In this document: in pieces, positions 18,285 to 29,400 of the stretch | Layout: every line of letters starts with the position of its first letter | Position numbering within the stretch: the first letter of the stretch is position 1 | DNA from: Sphingobacterium siyangense | GTDB lineage: Bacteria; Bacteroidota; Bacteroidia; Sphingobacteriales; Sphingobacteriaceae | DNA length: 64,000 nt | Direction of reading: 5' to 3' | Assembly (NCBI RefSeq): GCF_007830445.1 | Contig: NZ_VLKR01000009.1 | Coordinates: forward strand, 62,001 to 126,000 | Made by a program: the position numbers and the translations under genes | Notes under the pieces: generated by a model | The model's database searches: none | Seen by the model: only the letters and a program-made list of their open reading frames with translations | What the model was told of the DNA's origin: nothing

Positions 18285-18300
18285 TGTGATGTATATCACA
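18285..18300. promoter_or_regulatory. CRP-type operator, site 2
   Basis: TGTGATGTATATCACA is a second copy of the same dyad, 38 bases centre to centre from site 1 and about 78 bases before the DJ-1/PfpI start codon. A TACTTTG sequence resembling a Bacteroidota -7 box lies about 25 bases downstream, a layout compatible with activation. Confidence 0.7.
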
Positions 18301-18378
18301 TAGGGCTCTGGCAATTTATCCCCTACTTTGTACTATCGTTTTAAACATATAATTTTTTAACAGACTTGGTTATTTAAT

Positions 18379-19077
18379 ATGAAAAAAGACAAATTAAAAG
18401 TATTGGTTGTATTGACATCACATGACCAATTGGGAGATACAGGAGAAAAAACAGGTTTTTGGATAGAAGAATTTGCTGCACCTTACTACGTTCTGCAAGA
18501 TTCAGGAATCGATGTGACAATTGCATCGCCTAAAGGTGGTCAGCCACCGATAGACCCTAAAAGTGCACTCCCGGATTTTCAAACCGAAGCAACCAAACGT
18601 TTTGATGCCGATAAGGAGCTTCAAGTAAAATTGGCAAATAGCATTCCTTTGCATCATATCAATGAGCAGGATTATGATGCTGTTTTCTATCCTGGGGGCC
18701 ATGGACCTTTGTGGGATTTAACCAACGATAAGACATCCATTGCATTGATCGAATCATTTTGGGCCCACAACAAACCTGTCGCTGCCGTATGCCATGCCCC
18801 AGCTGTATTTCGCTATGTCAAGGATAGTAATGGTCAGCCACTAGTCAAAGGCAAAAAAGTTACCGGATTTTCAAATAGCGAGGAAGAAGCGGTTCAACTA
18901 ACGGATGTTGTTCCCTTTTTAGTGGAAGATGAACTCGTAAAATTGGGTGGTCAGTACAGCAAAGGGGAAGATTGGCATAGTTATGTAGTCAAAGATGGTC
19001 ATCTCATTACCGGGCAAAACCCTGGGTCTTCGGAAGAAACTGCTAAAGCTTTGTTTACTCTATTGAGCAAGATATAA
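18379..19077 (+). CDS. DJ-1/PfpI-family protein (Hsp31-like class I glutamine amidotransferase fold)
   Basis: The 232-residue cytoplasmic protein has the DJ-1/PfpI nucleophile elbow AVCHAPAVF with its cysteine near position 138. The preceding loop FYPGGHGPLWDL supplies the glycine-rich turn, and the helix-strand order is typical of the Hsp31-like branch. These proteins act as glyoxalase III, deglycase-type or chaperone enzymes in carbonyl and oxidative stress; which activity applies here is not visible. It has its own promoter region with two CRP-type sites and ends at a strong terminator. Confidence 0.88.
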   Translation: MKKDKLKVLVVLTSHDQLGDTGEKTGFWIEEFAAPYYVLQDSGIDVTIASPKGGQPPIDPKSALPDFQTEATKRFDADKELQVKLANSIPLHHINEQDYDAVFYPGGHGPLWDLTNDKTSIALIESFWAHNKPVAAVCHAPAVFRYVKDSNGQPLVKGKKVTGFSNSEEEAVQLTDVVPFLVEDELVKLGGQYSKGEDWHSYVVKDGHLITGQNPGSSEETAKALFTLLSKI

Positions 19078-19090
19078 TAAACAATTAGCT

Positions 19091-19140
19091 AAAAATCAAC
19101 AAGGTTATTTCCTTTCAAGGAAATAACCTTGTTGATTTTT
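19091..19140. terminator. Terminator with a 24-bp stem
   Basis: The perfect arms at 19091-19114 and 19117-19140 leave only a 2-base gap, so the top pairs must open to form the loop. The stem ends in a T-run. It lies 14 bases past the DJ-1/PfpI stop. Confidence 0.9.
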
Positions 19141-19255
19141 ATATAGGTAGCAGCAAAGTACAAACTGGCTTTGGCCGATTTATATTTTTTGTGAGCAATA
19201 TATAAAACCGTAATTTTTCCAATAGTGGAATGGACATCCTATAAGATTTTGGCAT

Positions 19256-19288
19256 AAAAAAAGCACCGGAGTTTTCCGGTGCTTTTTT
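19256..19288. terminator. Terminator at the 3' end of the GH43-GH2 unit
   Basis: AAAAAAGCACCGGA and its complement form a stem of about 14 bp around a 4-base loop (19271-19274), with a T-run on the minus strand. It lies 34 bases beyond the GH2 stop. Confidence 0.88.
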
Positions 19289-19321
19289 AGTTCAGAAGTT
19301 CAATAAAGACAAGTGAGTTAA

Positions 19322-21820
19322 TTATTTTATGCTATAGGTTACGTTTGCCATTGTCAACCAAGGCGAGGTAAATCGTATATTAATTGTATCGCCCGATTTG
19401 CCCAAAGCCTGAACATACACGATCATTTTTCCATGATAAACGCGCTGTTTATTATCGGTATAGTCGCCCATATCTGCATTGTTCCCCGCTTCCATACCCA
19501 GTAATCGCGCATGTCCAGCAATATCACAGGTGATTTCATCTTCCGAAAGGACCACAGGAAGTCCCTTGTTATCCACCACTTGCAAGGCAACCTGCAAAAT
19601 GCCACCGCCTTCAATCGCTTTCCCTCCTATCACCGTCGCCTGAATCGCCGCCGGACGTTCACTGGATTCGATAGTGTGCCGAACTACTTCTTTTTTATTC
19701 GTGTCCAGACCAACAACCTCTAGTTTACCAGCTGCATAGGGAATATCCCAAAAGATGATACCTGTCTTCTCATCGTAATTTTTCTCTTCGCCAACAACCT
19801 TACCATTGAGCTCCAATCGCGCCTGAGGGCTATTGGTGTAACAGACCACCCTGATTTGCTGTCCCTCCTGATAGTTCCAAATTGGCCAGGCATCCATGGA
19901 GGGCGCTTCATTTTTCCGTTGTCCTTGCTCGGATTCCAACGCAGACCAAACATCGGTAGTCGTTGCTGCGCCCTTCAATGGATAGGTTCCCAAATAAGCC
20001 ATTGGTTTATCGGACCACAGCGATTGGCGGTAATAACCCCTCGGTTTAATAAAACCTGCGAAATCCAGCAGTCCCGAATAAAATCCACGTGAAGGCCAAC
20101 GCCCCGACTCTCCGAGATAGTCAATACCCGTCCACAAGAACTGGCCAAATATATGCTTGTTGTCGCGTACGGCAAGCCATGCCGGAAGATCGTGCCGATT
20201 CTCACTTCCGAAAATCACGCGTGCTGGATAGCGCTGATGATCCAGTTGATAACGACTTTCGGTATAATTGTACCCTGCAATGTCGAGTGCCCCCGGATAG
20301 GCCGTTTCGTTGGACATAGCCACACCTGCAAGCCCTGCTGTAACAGCTCTGCTTTTATCATATTTTTTCACAACCGCAACCAAGCGTTTCGCTATATCAC
20401 CCAATCGCATCGCATCTGGTGCATCCTTTTTGTATCCGCCATACGAAGCCTGTGTAAAACCACCCTCCTTCTTCTCGCCGTTAAGGACAGGATGTGAATA
20501 AGGGTCATTTGGATAATCCACTTCATTCCCTATACTCCAGGCGAAAATCGAGAGGTGATTGCGATCCCGTTTGACCATATCTGCAAGATCTTGCTCTCCC
20601 CAGCTTTCAAAAAAGTCATACGATCCCTCAAAACCGGGCGTTCCGACATTCCAGCCCTGCAGCCATTTCCGTTTTGGAAATTCCCATTCATCAAATGCCT
20701 CATCCATAACCAACAGCCCCAACTCGTCACATAAGGTGTAAAGCGAGGATGCTTGCGGATTATGACTGGTTCGAATGGCATTGACACCCAAAGATTTTAA
20801 TGTCTGCAGCCGCCGACGCCATACCTCGGTATACATTTCAGCACCCAGCACACCGGCATCGTGATGTAGGCACACGCCTTTGACTTTCATCCATTCGCCG
20901 TTTAAAGCAAAACCCTTGTTTGGATCAAATGTAAAAGTTCGGAAGCCCGTTTTGATTGCCGACTGATCAATTTGCTTTCCATTTTGCAATACGCTTGTCC
21001 GCAAGGTATATTGATTGGGTTGATCCAAGCTCCACAATTTAGGGTTTGCAACCGTCAATTGCTGCTGTATCGTCGCTTTAGCAGCAGCATCAACCTTCAC
21101 TTTCTCCGATTTATTAGCGACAACTTTCCCTGCGGCGTCAATCAACTCCTGCACAACGGTAACCGCACTGCCGTTGGACGTACTATTGACAACGGTCACT
21201 TCGGTATTTAACATTCCTTTCCCTTGCTTTAGCTCGGGATAGGCATATACTCCCCATTGATCGATATGCAAGGGATTGGCCTTTACAAGCCAAACGTCAC
21301 GATAAATGCCCGATCCCGTGTACCATCTTGAATCGGCACTTTTACTGTGGTCGACCTTAACAGCGATGGTATTTTCTTTTCCAAACTCAATATATGACGT
21401 GATATCATAAGAAAAGGATATATAGCCGTTGGGGCGTTTTCCAACAGATTTGCCATTGACAAACACCTCGCTTCGGTTGTATACGCCCTCAAAATAGATA
21501 AATATTTTTTTGCCCTGATCTTCCATAGGTATCAGGAGCTGTTTTTGATACCAGCCAATACCACCCGGTAAATAGCCTGTCGCGCTGGCTAAACTTGGAC
21601 TGAGCGGGTATTTTACGCCCCAATCATGGGGCAAACGGACCTGCTGCCAGGCTCCACGCTTCGTTTCTGCGCTGACCTGCCCCTCGATATCACCCAAATG
21701 GAAACGCCAGTCTGAATTGATCGCTTCGGCTTCACCAAATCCAGCCTGTGCGTATAGGCCACTGATGCCCATACCAATAGAAACAGCTAAGACGGATAGT
21801 TTTTTTATGAGATTCTTCAT
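19322..21820 (-). CDS. GH2 beta-galactosidase-type glycosidase, secreted
   Basis: The 832-residue protein begins with a signal peptide (cleavage near LYAQA). It has the GH2 order: a jelly-roll sugar-binding domain (about 35-180, with LPHDW and RSEVFVNGKSVG), an immunoglobulin-like domain (about 185-295), a TIM barrel (about 300-600) and extra beta-domains. The acid/base glutamate is E433 in SIGNEVDY and the nucleophile is E540 in FGSE. Relatives are exo-acting beta-galactosidases or beta-glucuronidases; the long form with a C-terminal DUF4982-like segment favours beta-galactosidase. It follows the GH43 gene by 27 bases in the utilization locus and ends the unit. Confidence 0.88.
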   Translation of the reverse strand: MKNLIKKLSVLAVSIGMGISGLYAQAGFGEAEAINSDWRFHLGDIEGQVSAETKRGAWQQVRLPHDWGVKYPLSPSLASATGYLPGGIGWYQKQLLIPMEDQGKKIFIYFEGVYNRSEVFVNGKSVGKRPNGYISFSYDITSYIEFGKENTIAVKVDHSKSADSRWYTGSGIYRDVWLVKANPLHIDQWGVYAYPELKQGKGMLNTEVTVVNSTSNGSAVTVVQELIDAAGKVVANKSEKVKVDAAAKATIQQQLTVANPKLWSLDQPNQYTLRTSVLQNGKQIDQSAIKTGFRTFTFDPNKGFALNGEWMKVKGVCLHHDAGVLGAEMYTEVWRRRLQTLKSLGVNAIRTSHNPQASSLYTLCDELGLLVMDEAFDEWEFPKRKWLQGWNVGTPGFEGSYDFFESWGEQDLADMVKRDRNHLSIFAWSIGNEVDYPNDPYSHPVLNGEKKEGGFTQASYGGYKKDAPDAMRLGDIAKRLVAVVKKYDKSRAVTAGLAGVAMSNETAYPGALDIAGYNYTESRYQLDHQRYPARVIFGSENRHDLPAWLAVRDNKHIFGQFLWTGIDYLGESGRWPSRGFYSGLLDFAGFIKPRGYYRQSLWSDKPMAYLGTYPLKGAATTTDVWSALESEQGQRKNEAPSMDAWPIWNYQEGQQIRVVCYTNSPQARLELNGKVVGEEKNYDEKTGIIFWDIPYAAGKLEVVGLDTNKKEVVRHTIESSERPAAIQATVIGGKAIEGGGILQVALQVVDNKGLPVVLSEDEITCDIAGHARLLGMEAGNNADMGDYTDNKQRVYHGKMIVYVQALGKSGDTINIRFTSPWLTMANVTYSIK

Positions 21821-21847
21821 TTTACTTTTTGCATTTGGTTCAAGTGA

Positions 21848-23761
21848 TTAAAGCGTTGGAACAACAGGCAACACATGGCCCTGATCATCAAAATACAAAC
21901 GATCCATGCATACCTCCCGGTTAAATCCTGCTGCGTCGCCCATATCAATACCTTTGGGATAATTGAATCGATGGTAAACAATATACCATTCGTCTTTACC
22001 GGGAATCTGCAAAATCGAATTATGCCCAGTGCCATAGATCCCTTTCGCAGGATCTTTTTGTAAGACTAAATTATTAGCCGGAACTGTGATCGGTCCATCT
22101 GGGGAAGTTGCAGTTCCATAGCGTACCCGATAATTTTCACTCCGGGTATCATCTTCTGACCAAAAGAAATAATAGCGTCCTTTACGGTAGACAACATAGG
22201 CACCTTCGCGGAATGTCTTATCCGGAGTGAGTACCTTTACTGTATTTTTTTTGATGGAAACCATATCTTTGTTGAGTTCAGCAACAGCCAGATAGCCATT
22301 TCCCCAATACAGATAGCTTTTTCCCGATTTCGGATCGTTAAACACCGCCGGATCAATCTCCTGCCCGCCATTGACACCCTCAGGCTTAAAATCGATCAGC
22401 GGTTTTCCCGCGTCCTTAAAAGGCCCGGTAGGTAAATCAGCCACCGCAACACCGATCTTTTGCGCTGCTGTAAAATAATAATAGTACTTATAATCGTTCT
22501 TGACTTTCTTTTCCGTTATTGTAGGTGCCCATGCATTGCGAGGTCCCCAGGCAACATCTTTTTTCAGGTCCAAAATCACCCCTTCATCTTTCCACTGATT
22601 GAGATCGGAAGACGAAAAGGTCTTGAAATAATAGCCCCCCCAGCCATCAAAACCATCACTCGTTGGATAGATATAGTATTTTTTTGTTTTATTGGAATAG
22701 AGTACATCTGGATCGGCATAAAAGCCATCCAAAACGGGATTCTTTCTGAATGCGAATTCTATATCTTTGGGTTTCCCCCATTTGGAGGTCAAGTCCAAAA
22801 GCTCTTGTCTTGAAATAGGAATAATGGTCCCATGACGTGGATGGAAATCCATGTCAATTTGATGGTCGATTACTTTAAAACGATCAAGGTCTTCGGAGGT
22901 GCAGAATTGGTATTTCCCTTTACCATAGACATCATACATAAGGATATATTTATCGGACTGATTGAGTTTAAAGACACTGGATCCTTCCACAGCATCATTG
23001 GTTTGCTGTTTATAACCCGGCTGTTCAATCCATTTTCCCGAAGTCAGAGAATCGGTTATCGCCAGCTTAATGCCATTTCCATGTCCTTCAGTTTTGTAAA
23101 AAAGGTAGAACAAGCCATTCTTTGCAATAATATCGCCATCGATACAGGATTTACCATTTTTTGGAAGAAACAGCACTTTAGGTTCGCTTTCAAAATCTGT
23201 AAACTCCTTATTAGCATAGGCATAGTAGATGATATCCGGACCATTTCCGTGCTGCATGGACCAGTACACCATGTATTTACCGACCGAAGGGTCATATATA
23301 GTTTGTGGTGCCCATACTCTTTTCAACGCTTCCTGACCTTTGAAACGCTGCTGGATATCGATTGCCTGATGAGACCAATGCACAAGGTCTTCGGATTTTA
23401 GCAGGATCAAACCCCGATTGGAATCCCAGCCTTTGGAGGAGGTCATGTCGGTGAGCACCATATAAAATGTTTTCCCATCTTCGCCACGGAGGATATGGGG
23501 ATCCCGTACACCACCAGTCTTGCTGATCGCCTTCGAATCCAGGATAGGCTGGTTTTCATTTAAGGCTCTGTAGGTATAGCCATCTGTGCTGATCGCAAAA
23601 CAAACCGCTTCATCTGCGACAGCATTACCTTTGAAATAGGCAAATAAATAACCTGCAAAATCTTTGTCCGTAGGTCCGTTGCGATAAGCCTGAGCAAAAA
23701 CACCGCATGTAGCATGTATTAAAAATAAGGTAACTAAGATTGAAATTTTGTTTTTTTTCAT
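21848..23761 (-). CDS. Tandem GH43 protein (two five-bladed propellers in one chain)
   Basis: The 637-residue secreted protein contains two GH43-type beta-propellers. In the first (about 30-325) the catalytic base sits in GGVRDPHIL and the acid glutamate in VEGSSVFKLN. In the second (about 330-637) the base lies in YADPDVLY, the modulator in QEIDPAVF and the acid in REGAYVVYRKGRYYFFWS. Both halves keep their key acids, so both may be active. GH43 enzymes release arabinofuranose or xylose from plant polysaccharides. The signal peptide ends near GVFAQA. A terminator lies between this gene and the DUF3823 gene upstream. Confidence 0.82.
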   Translation of the reverse strand: MKKNKISILVTLFLIHATCGVFAQAYRNGPTDKDFAGYLFAYFKGNAVADEAVCFAISTDGYTYRALNENQPILDSKAISKTGGVRDPHILRGEDGKTFYMVLTDMTSSKGWDSNRGLILLKSEDLVHWSHQAIDIQQRFKGQEALKRVWAPQTIYDPSVGKYMVYWSMQHGNGPDIIYYAYANKEFTDFESEPKVLFLPKNGKSCIDGDIIAKNGLFYLFYKTEGHGNGIKLAITDSLTSGKWIEQPGYKQQTNDAVEGSSVFKLNQSDKYILMYDVYGKGKYQFCTSEDLDRFKVIDHQIDMDFHPRHGTIIPISRQELLDLTSKWGKPKDIEFAFRKNPVLDGFYADPDVLYSNKTKKYYIYPTSDGFDGWGGYYFKTFSSSDLNQWKDEGVILDLKKDVAWGPRNAWAPTITEKKVKNDYKYYYYFTAAQKIGVAVADLPTGPFKDAGKPLIDFKPEGVNGGQEIDPAVFNDPKSGKSYLYWGNGYLAVAELNKDMVSIKKNTVKVLTPDKTFREGAYVVYRKGRYYFFWSEDDTRSENYRVRYGTATSPDGPITVPANNLVLQKDPAKGIYGTGHNSILQIPGKDEWYIVYHRFNYPKGIDMGDAAGFNREVCMDRLYFDDQGHVLPVVPTL

Positions 23762-23814
23762 GAAGGTTTAGTAGAATAAATAAGCATTAGACCATTTTTT
23801 TTTGCATCTTTAAA

Positions 23815-23841
23815 AAGCCACGGAATATGATCCCGTGGCTT
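23815..23841 (-). terminator. Hairpin between DUF3823 gene and GH43 gene
   Basis: AAGCCACGG/CCGTGGCTT forms a 9-bp stem with a 9-base loop, followed by a T-run on the minus strand (TTTTTA). It lies 33 bases after the DUF3823 stop and 54 before the GH43 start, inside the utilization locus. Confidence 0.8.
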
Positions 23842-23873
23842 CGTAATCCGGCAATTTTACTTGCCATCAGCAC

Positions 23874-24551
23874 CTATTTTAAAGCTATTTTTTGAACTGC
23901 CGTATAGTAGTACTCTCCGGATACCGTAGCTTTCACCCCTATTCGGGCAAACACATAATCGAGGTTTTTCAGGTTGTCCGGCAATTCACCAACGATACTT
24001 GTCGGTTGACCAAAAGCAACATTAGCCAAATTGGCATCCACACGTAGCTCGCGTTGTACCTGATCTGTTAAAACAGATTTACCGAGGTAAAGTCGCACAA
24101 ACTCCAAATTTGCCATACCTACTATTCTATTAACCGTAAAGTTAGCAGTAATACTGTTATTATTTTTTTGAAAAGACTCGTTTGTCACCGTGAAATAGGG
24201 TGTTACAGGCACATCAATTGTCGTATTGCCCTTTACTTGCACCAAAACCGTATCGGTTGCCTGTTGTAGCCATGGTGAATCTCCTTTCCGCACCAATTTG
24301 TATTCGCCATCAAAAAGACTAACAGAAAAAGAGCCGTCCTGATCAAAATATACGGGTATTGCTGAGCGAAGCGGATACCCATCCTGCCATAATTCCAATT
24401 GAGGCCCATTATTCCGAACGCCAATCGCCTTTCCTTCATAAACAACGCGTCCCGAAAGCGTTGATTTTGGGGCTTCAAAATTATCATATTTACAACCTAC
24501 AACGAGTAAGCTTGCAAAAGCTACCAATAAGCTTAAAAATTTTATTTTCAT
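23874..24551 (-). CDS. DUF3823 lipoprotein of the utilization locus
   Basis: This 225-residue lipoprotein has a lipobox LVVGC. The first half is a carboxypeptidase-regulatory-like beta-sandwich (STLSGRVVYEGKAIG, PVYFDQDGSFSVSLFDGEYKL); the second half is another beta-domain (about 120-225). DUF3823 proteins are usually the third gene after SusC and SusD and are presumed surface glycan-binding lipoproteins. The gene follows SusD by 12 bases, which fits. Confidence 0.85.
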   Translation of the reverse strand: MKIKFLSLLVAFASLLVVGCKYDNFEAPKSTLSGRVVYEGKAIGVRNNGPQLELWQDGYPLRSAIPVYFDQDGSFSVSLFDGEYKLVRKGDSPWLQQATDTVLVQVKGNTTIDVPVTPYFTVTNESFQKNNNSITANFTVNRIVGMANLEFVRLYLGKSVLTDQVQRELRVDANLANVAFGQPTSIVGELPDNLKNLDYVFARIGVKATVSGEYYYTAVQKIALK

Positions 24552-24563
24552 CGTACAACTAGA

Positions 24564-26414
24564 TTAATGGAATGGATTTCTAACTATTTTAGGATTTTTA
24601 TTAATGACATCCTGACTAATGGACGCATAATAATTGGCCATACGGAAAAAGCGTGCCTTTCTGAAACGCGCAGGTCTTACCCGTTCATAGATATACTTAC
24701 CGTCATCGGCATGCCCTGGACGCACGACACGATAAGCATATAGTCCATATACAACAGCGTTGGGATCATTTTCCGATCCGTCCCACACCAAATGTGCAAT
24801 ACGCCATCTTTTAAGATCATAGTAACGATGATCTTCGAAAGCAAGTTCCACACGACGTTCGTTCCGGATAATATCCATCGTTAGGTTACTAACGCTATTG
24901 GCCGGAAATCCTGCTCTTTCGCGTAATTTATTGACGTAAGTTCTTGCGTCCACAGTCTGTCCCAGCTCAAATGCAGCTTCTGACGCGTTGAGATAAATTT
25001 CACCAAGACGAAACCACGGCCACCAGTTAGCAGCTGATGTACCGCGAGTACTGGCTGCCGGCGCATCACTGACAAATTTACGGATATAGAAGCCAGTGTT
25101 GCTGACGTCCTGTGCGTCATAAAGCGGTCCATCAAAGCCGGTCCACAAACCACCACTCGCATAATTCTGTCCCAGTTGTGGCGCTGCTGTAAACTGGTAA
25201 GCTCCATTCGTCCCCCAAGTTGCCACTCCAGCTTGAATACTCACAGCACGTCCCCGAAAGGAAGTTCCCGGATAAATCACAGTCCCAAACAAACGAGCAT
25301 CTTTATTCGCAAAAATATCGTTGATATTTTGGTAGGCTACGTAATTTCCTGCGCCGTTTTTATCATGTAGTGTGCCTTTGCTACCGTCTAGATAATCAAA
25401 ACTTTCTACAAGACTCAATGAAGGAGAAATCGTCGATGATGACTCATTGTCTTCGGTCAGACTTCTGACGATATTGTCATAAGCAAAGCGGTGAACTTTT
25501 AAACTCGTTACAAAATCCTTGGCAAAGATGACTTCAGCACCAGTTTTCTTATTGAGCATATCATAAAAATTGGCACCCTTATCGGCATTCTCATTATAAA
25601 GTGCATAGGGGCCATTCATAATTTCCTTGGAAGCAGCTAGCGACTTGGTATAATACCCCGTCGCCATATTGGCGGGAATCCCCACTTCTCCTCCGGCAGT
25701 CGTTATCGGTGAGGCCATTAGATTATTATATTTCGCGATGGACGCCGCATAAAGCATTGCCCGACTTTCCAAAGCTAATGCTGTATACTTGTTGGCTCTG
25801 GTCTTACTGGCATTATAGACGGTAAGATCTTCCTTGATCTCTTCCAATTCTTTGTAAATAAAATCGTAGACTTCATACTCCTTGGCACGTGCCACCTGCA
25901 ATGGTGTTGGATCACCGCTAAAGTCATAGATGAGCTGGGTTGTAACGATCGGAACCCCACCCATGCGTTTGACGAGCTCAAAATAAACGAAAGCGCGGAT
26001 GAAGCGTATTTCGGCTTTGTACTGCTTGCGTTGTGCATCAGACAATTGTGTACTGAACTGATCGATATTTTCGAGGGAAAGATTCAGATCCCGAATCAAT
26101 CCATAATCCCAATAGCGACCGTAATCGTCACCAAACTGATAATCATTACGCCAGTTTTGATCGCGATGTCCCGACCACATGGCATCATCCAATTCAGTCA
26201 TTCCTCCTGTATTGAAAACACCATGTAGCGTTGGCATTCTATCGTAATAATTGGCGACGAGTGAAGTCAACAGTTTTGGGTCATTCCAAAGCTGTGCATC
26301 GGTAATCAATGATTTTGAATCCCGGTCAAACCAATCGTCGTGATTGCAGCTGCTCAACGAGGACAAGGTCAATAAAGCAACTCCTATATATGTAAGTTTA
26401 AATCGTAGTTTCAT
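24564..26414 (-). CDS. SusD/RagB-family glycan-binding lipoprotein
   Basis: The 616-residue lipoprotein has Cys23 in LSSLSSC. It carries the helical TPR-like SusD fold, with the N-terminal segment YDRMPTLHGVF and YKAEIRFIRAFVYFELVKRMGGVPIV (given in pieces). The C-terminal RagB region (ASEAAFELGQ through NERRVELAFEDHRYYDLKRW) is also clear. SusD caps the SusC channel and captures oligosaccharides at the cell surface. The gene starts one base after the SusC stop, so translation is coupled. Confidence 0.95.
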   Translation of the reverse strand: MKLRFKLTYIGVALLTLSSLSSCNHDDWFDRDSKSLITDAQLWNDPKLLTSLVANYYDRMPTLHGVFNTGGMTELDDAMWSGHRDQNWRNDYQFGDDYGRYWDYGLIRDLNLSLENIDQFSTQLSDAQRKQYKAEIRFIRAFVYFELVKRMGGVPIVTTQLIYDFSGDPTPLQVARAKEYEVYDFIYKELEEIKEDLTVYNASKTRANKYTALALESRAMLYAASIAKYNNLMASPITTAGGEVGIPANMATGYYTKSLAASKEIMNGPYALYNENADKGANFYDMLNKKTGAEVIFAKDFVTSLKVHRFAYDNIVRSLTEDNESSSTISPSLSLVESFDYLDGSKGTLHDKNGAGNYVAYQNINDIFANKDARLFGTVIYPGTSFRGRAVSIQAGVATWGTNGAYQFTAAPQLGQNYASGGLWTGFDGPLYDAQDVSNTGFYIRKFVSDAPAASTRGTSAANWWPWFRLGEIYLNASEAAFELGQTVDARTYVNKLRERAGFPANSVSNLTMDIIRNERRVELAFEDHRYYDLKRWRIAHLVWDGSENDPNAVVYGLYAYRVVRPGHADDGKYIYERVRPARFRKARFFRMANYYASISQDVINKNPKIVRNPFH

Positions 26415-26415
26415 G

Positions 26416-29400
26416 TTAAAAAGTCATATTAAATCCAACCATAAATACCCTTTGCTGTGGATATACTACTGCTGCTCTCGCTTCGATCTCGGGATCAATC
26501 TGGTAGTCTTTGACATTGTCAAAAGAAATCAAGTTTGAGGCATTGATATAGAACCGTATTTTTTCGGCCTTTATCTTTTGAATCCATGCTTTTGGCAGAT
26601 TGTATCCAACCTCCAGGTTGCGGACACGCAGGTAACGTACATTGGTCAACCAAAAATCACTATTTCGACTATTGGGACCCGAGTTGCCGTTACGAATCGC
26701 AGGGTAGCGTCCCGGAATCCATTCGCTGTTTGGATCATAAGGGTCTTTGCGATGCCATCTATCTTCAAGTAGATAAGCTGGAGAATTACCCCCACCATGG
26801 AAAGCATTACGTAATTCATAATCCTGAAACCAGGATTGCACCGCACCACCGGCCAGATCAATATTTAAGTTGATGCCTTTCCAGTCAAGTCCTATCCGAC
26901 CACCGAAGCTCATCATCGGTGCCCAACCCGTCGGATAACCGATCGGACGCTGATCCATATCATTGATAACCCCATCGCCGTTTACATCTTTATAAATCAG
27001 ATCACCAGGAAGTTGCGTCCTATTGTTCTGACCATCATTATTGATCGGATGGTTACGGATCTCTTCTTCCGACTGAAATCGTCCAACTACTTGGTATCCC
27101 CACCATACTCCACCCCAGCGGTCTTCAATCGAGTTACGGTATTCATTCCACGAATTACTGAAACGAGGCTTATAGGTTTCTAGGTCACGATAACGTGAAA
27201 AAGTCATATTCCCACTGACAACATAGTTAAGCTCACCGACCTTATCGGTATAGGTAATGATACCTTCGGCTCCATAATAGCCGTTCTTACCGAGGTTTTC
27301 ATTGGGAAGATCATAACCGATTTCTGCTGGTAATAGGACATCGTATCGTTTGCCAGGATATCCAGTACGGATAATTTTAAAGATATCGGCCGTCAATGTC
27401 AGCTTATTTTTCAGCAGTGTCGCATCGATACCCATGTTATAATTGGTGTTTTTAACCCAGGAGAGGTTGCGAACTGGTAAACCTCTAGGCTGTACCCCGG
27501 GCACATAAGCTCCGTCTAAGACAGCACTTCCAGCCGCCCAATTATACCCGGCAAGGTAATCGTGCATTCCCACCCCCTCTTCAAGTCCTGTTTGTCCGAT
27601 CGAACCACGGATTTTAAGGTCACTCACCACAGATTTTAAGGGTTTAAAGAACCCTTCATCCGAAATACGCCAACCTACCGATGCTCCTGGAAACAATCCC
27701 CAGCGTTTACCTTCATAATATTTAAAGGAACCATCATAACGGCCCAGTACCTCCAGAAGATACTTGCCCTTGTAGTTGTAATTGATACGGCCAATATATC
27801 CAGCCCGAGCCTCGTAAGCCCATTCATCGGCCAAACTATTGAGCTCCGACAGTCTTAACAACGGAATATAATTGTTTGAAGGATTTGCGCCCAATGCCTT
27901 ATACGTCCGGTCCCAATCTGAACGCTCATAGCCTAACATTCCCGCGAAAGTATGATCGCCGATCTGCTTGTTATAATCGATCTGGAACTGTGCAAAGCGG
28001 GAAACAATCTCCCTCGTGGTATCGTAACGCCAGCCAGCATCACTTCCACCAGTACGCTTATAGGCATTATTTTCGTACCGATATACATCATAGGTATATT
28101 GGAAGCCTTCAAATTTATTGTTGGTATAGTTGTAAGAAACAGTTCCTTTTGCCGACAAACCAAAATTTGTCTTATAGGCCGCAAAGAGATTCACATTTCC
28201 AGCAAGGTATTTATTGTCTTTATAGCCGGCAATATCGCGACTAAAGAGAGCCGGGTTATAGGGAAAATCATTGGTATGATTGATATATTCCGGATTGTCA
28301 TTTGCGTAGGGACCTACAGTCGGCCTATTTTTCATAATAGCCAAAATAGACGAGAAGTATCCATCCCCACCTGGTAAGCCAACATCCTGTGTGCCCTCAT
28401 GTCTTCCTGAAATCTGCGTCCCGACAGTAAGTCCTTTGAGTACCTCAGCTTCCATATTGGCCTGGAAATTGGTTCGCTTATAATTGAAATCCTTGATCAT
28501 TGCATCCTGATTGAGGTGGCCCAATGACAGGAAGTAATTGGATTTTTCATTTCCACCGGTAACATTGGCATTGATGTATCGCTGTGGAATATTCTTACGG
28601 ATCACCATGTCATAATAATCATAGCCTTGGTAGCCGGGCTCTGTCCCTGCCTGCCATTTCGCCAACTCCTCGGGCGTATATACCGTCCTCGGGTCGCGGT
28701 TTTCATTCTGTGCGGCCTCAACCAATCCACGTGTGTATTGTTTAGCGTTTGCCATGGTCGGAAAACGTGTCAAATTTTGCCAGCCTTGGTAGCCATTAAT
28801 ATTGATTTTTGCACTTTCTCCTTTTGCACCTTTTTTGGTGGTAATCAATACAACACCTCTGGAAGCACGGAATCCATATACTGCTGCGGCGGCATCTTTC
28901 AAAATAGAGATACTCTCAATATCTTCTAGATTCAGCGAATTGAAGATATCTGCGCCGGAGCCATTCTGTGTACCAACCCAATCAGTACCTTCCTGACCTC
29001 CATAAGCAACACCATCAATTACATATAAAGGCGAGCCCATATTCCGGATTTCGATCGCTGCACCACGACCGGGACGCGCGTCTTTGGCACGCACTGAGAT
29101 CCCCTGTACCTTTCCTGCCAAAGCCCCAGCAGTCGTCGTCGATGACGACCGTACAATATCCTCTGATTTAATATTGCTTACCGCCCCTGTAATATTACGT
29201 TTGGACTGTTTACCATAACCAACAACGACGACATCCTCCAATACATTTTCATCTGCCTCGAGCTGGATTTTTAAATTTGTTGTTCCATCCAATGGAACTC
29301 GACGAGTCTTATACCCAACAAATGACACGACGAGCGTTCCTTTGTTAGCATTCAGCTCAAATTTCCCCGATTTGTCTGTTGAGGTTCCCTTCCCCCCTTC

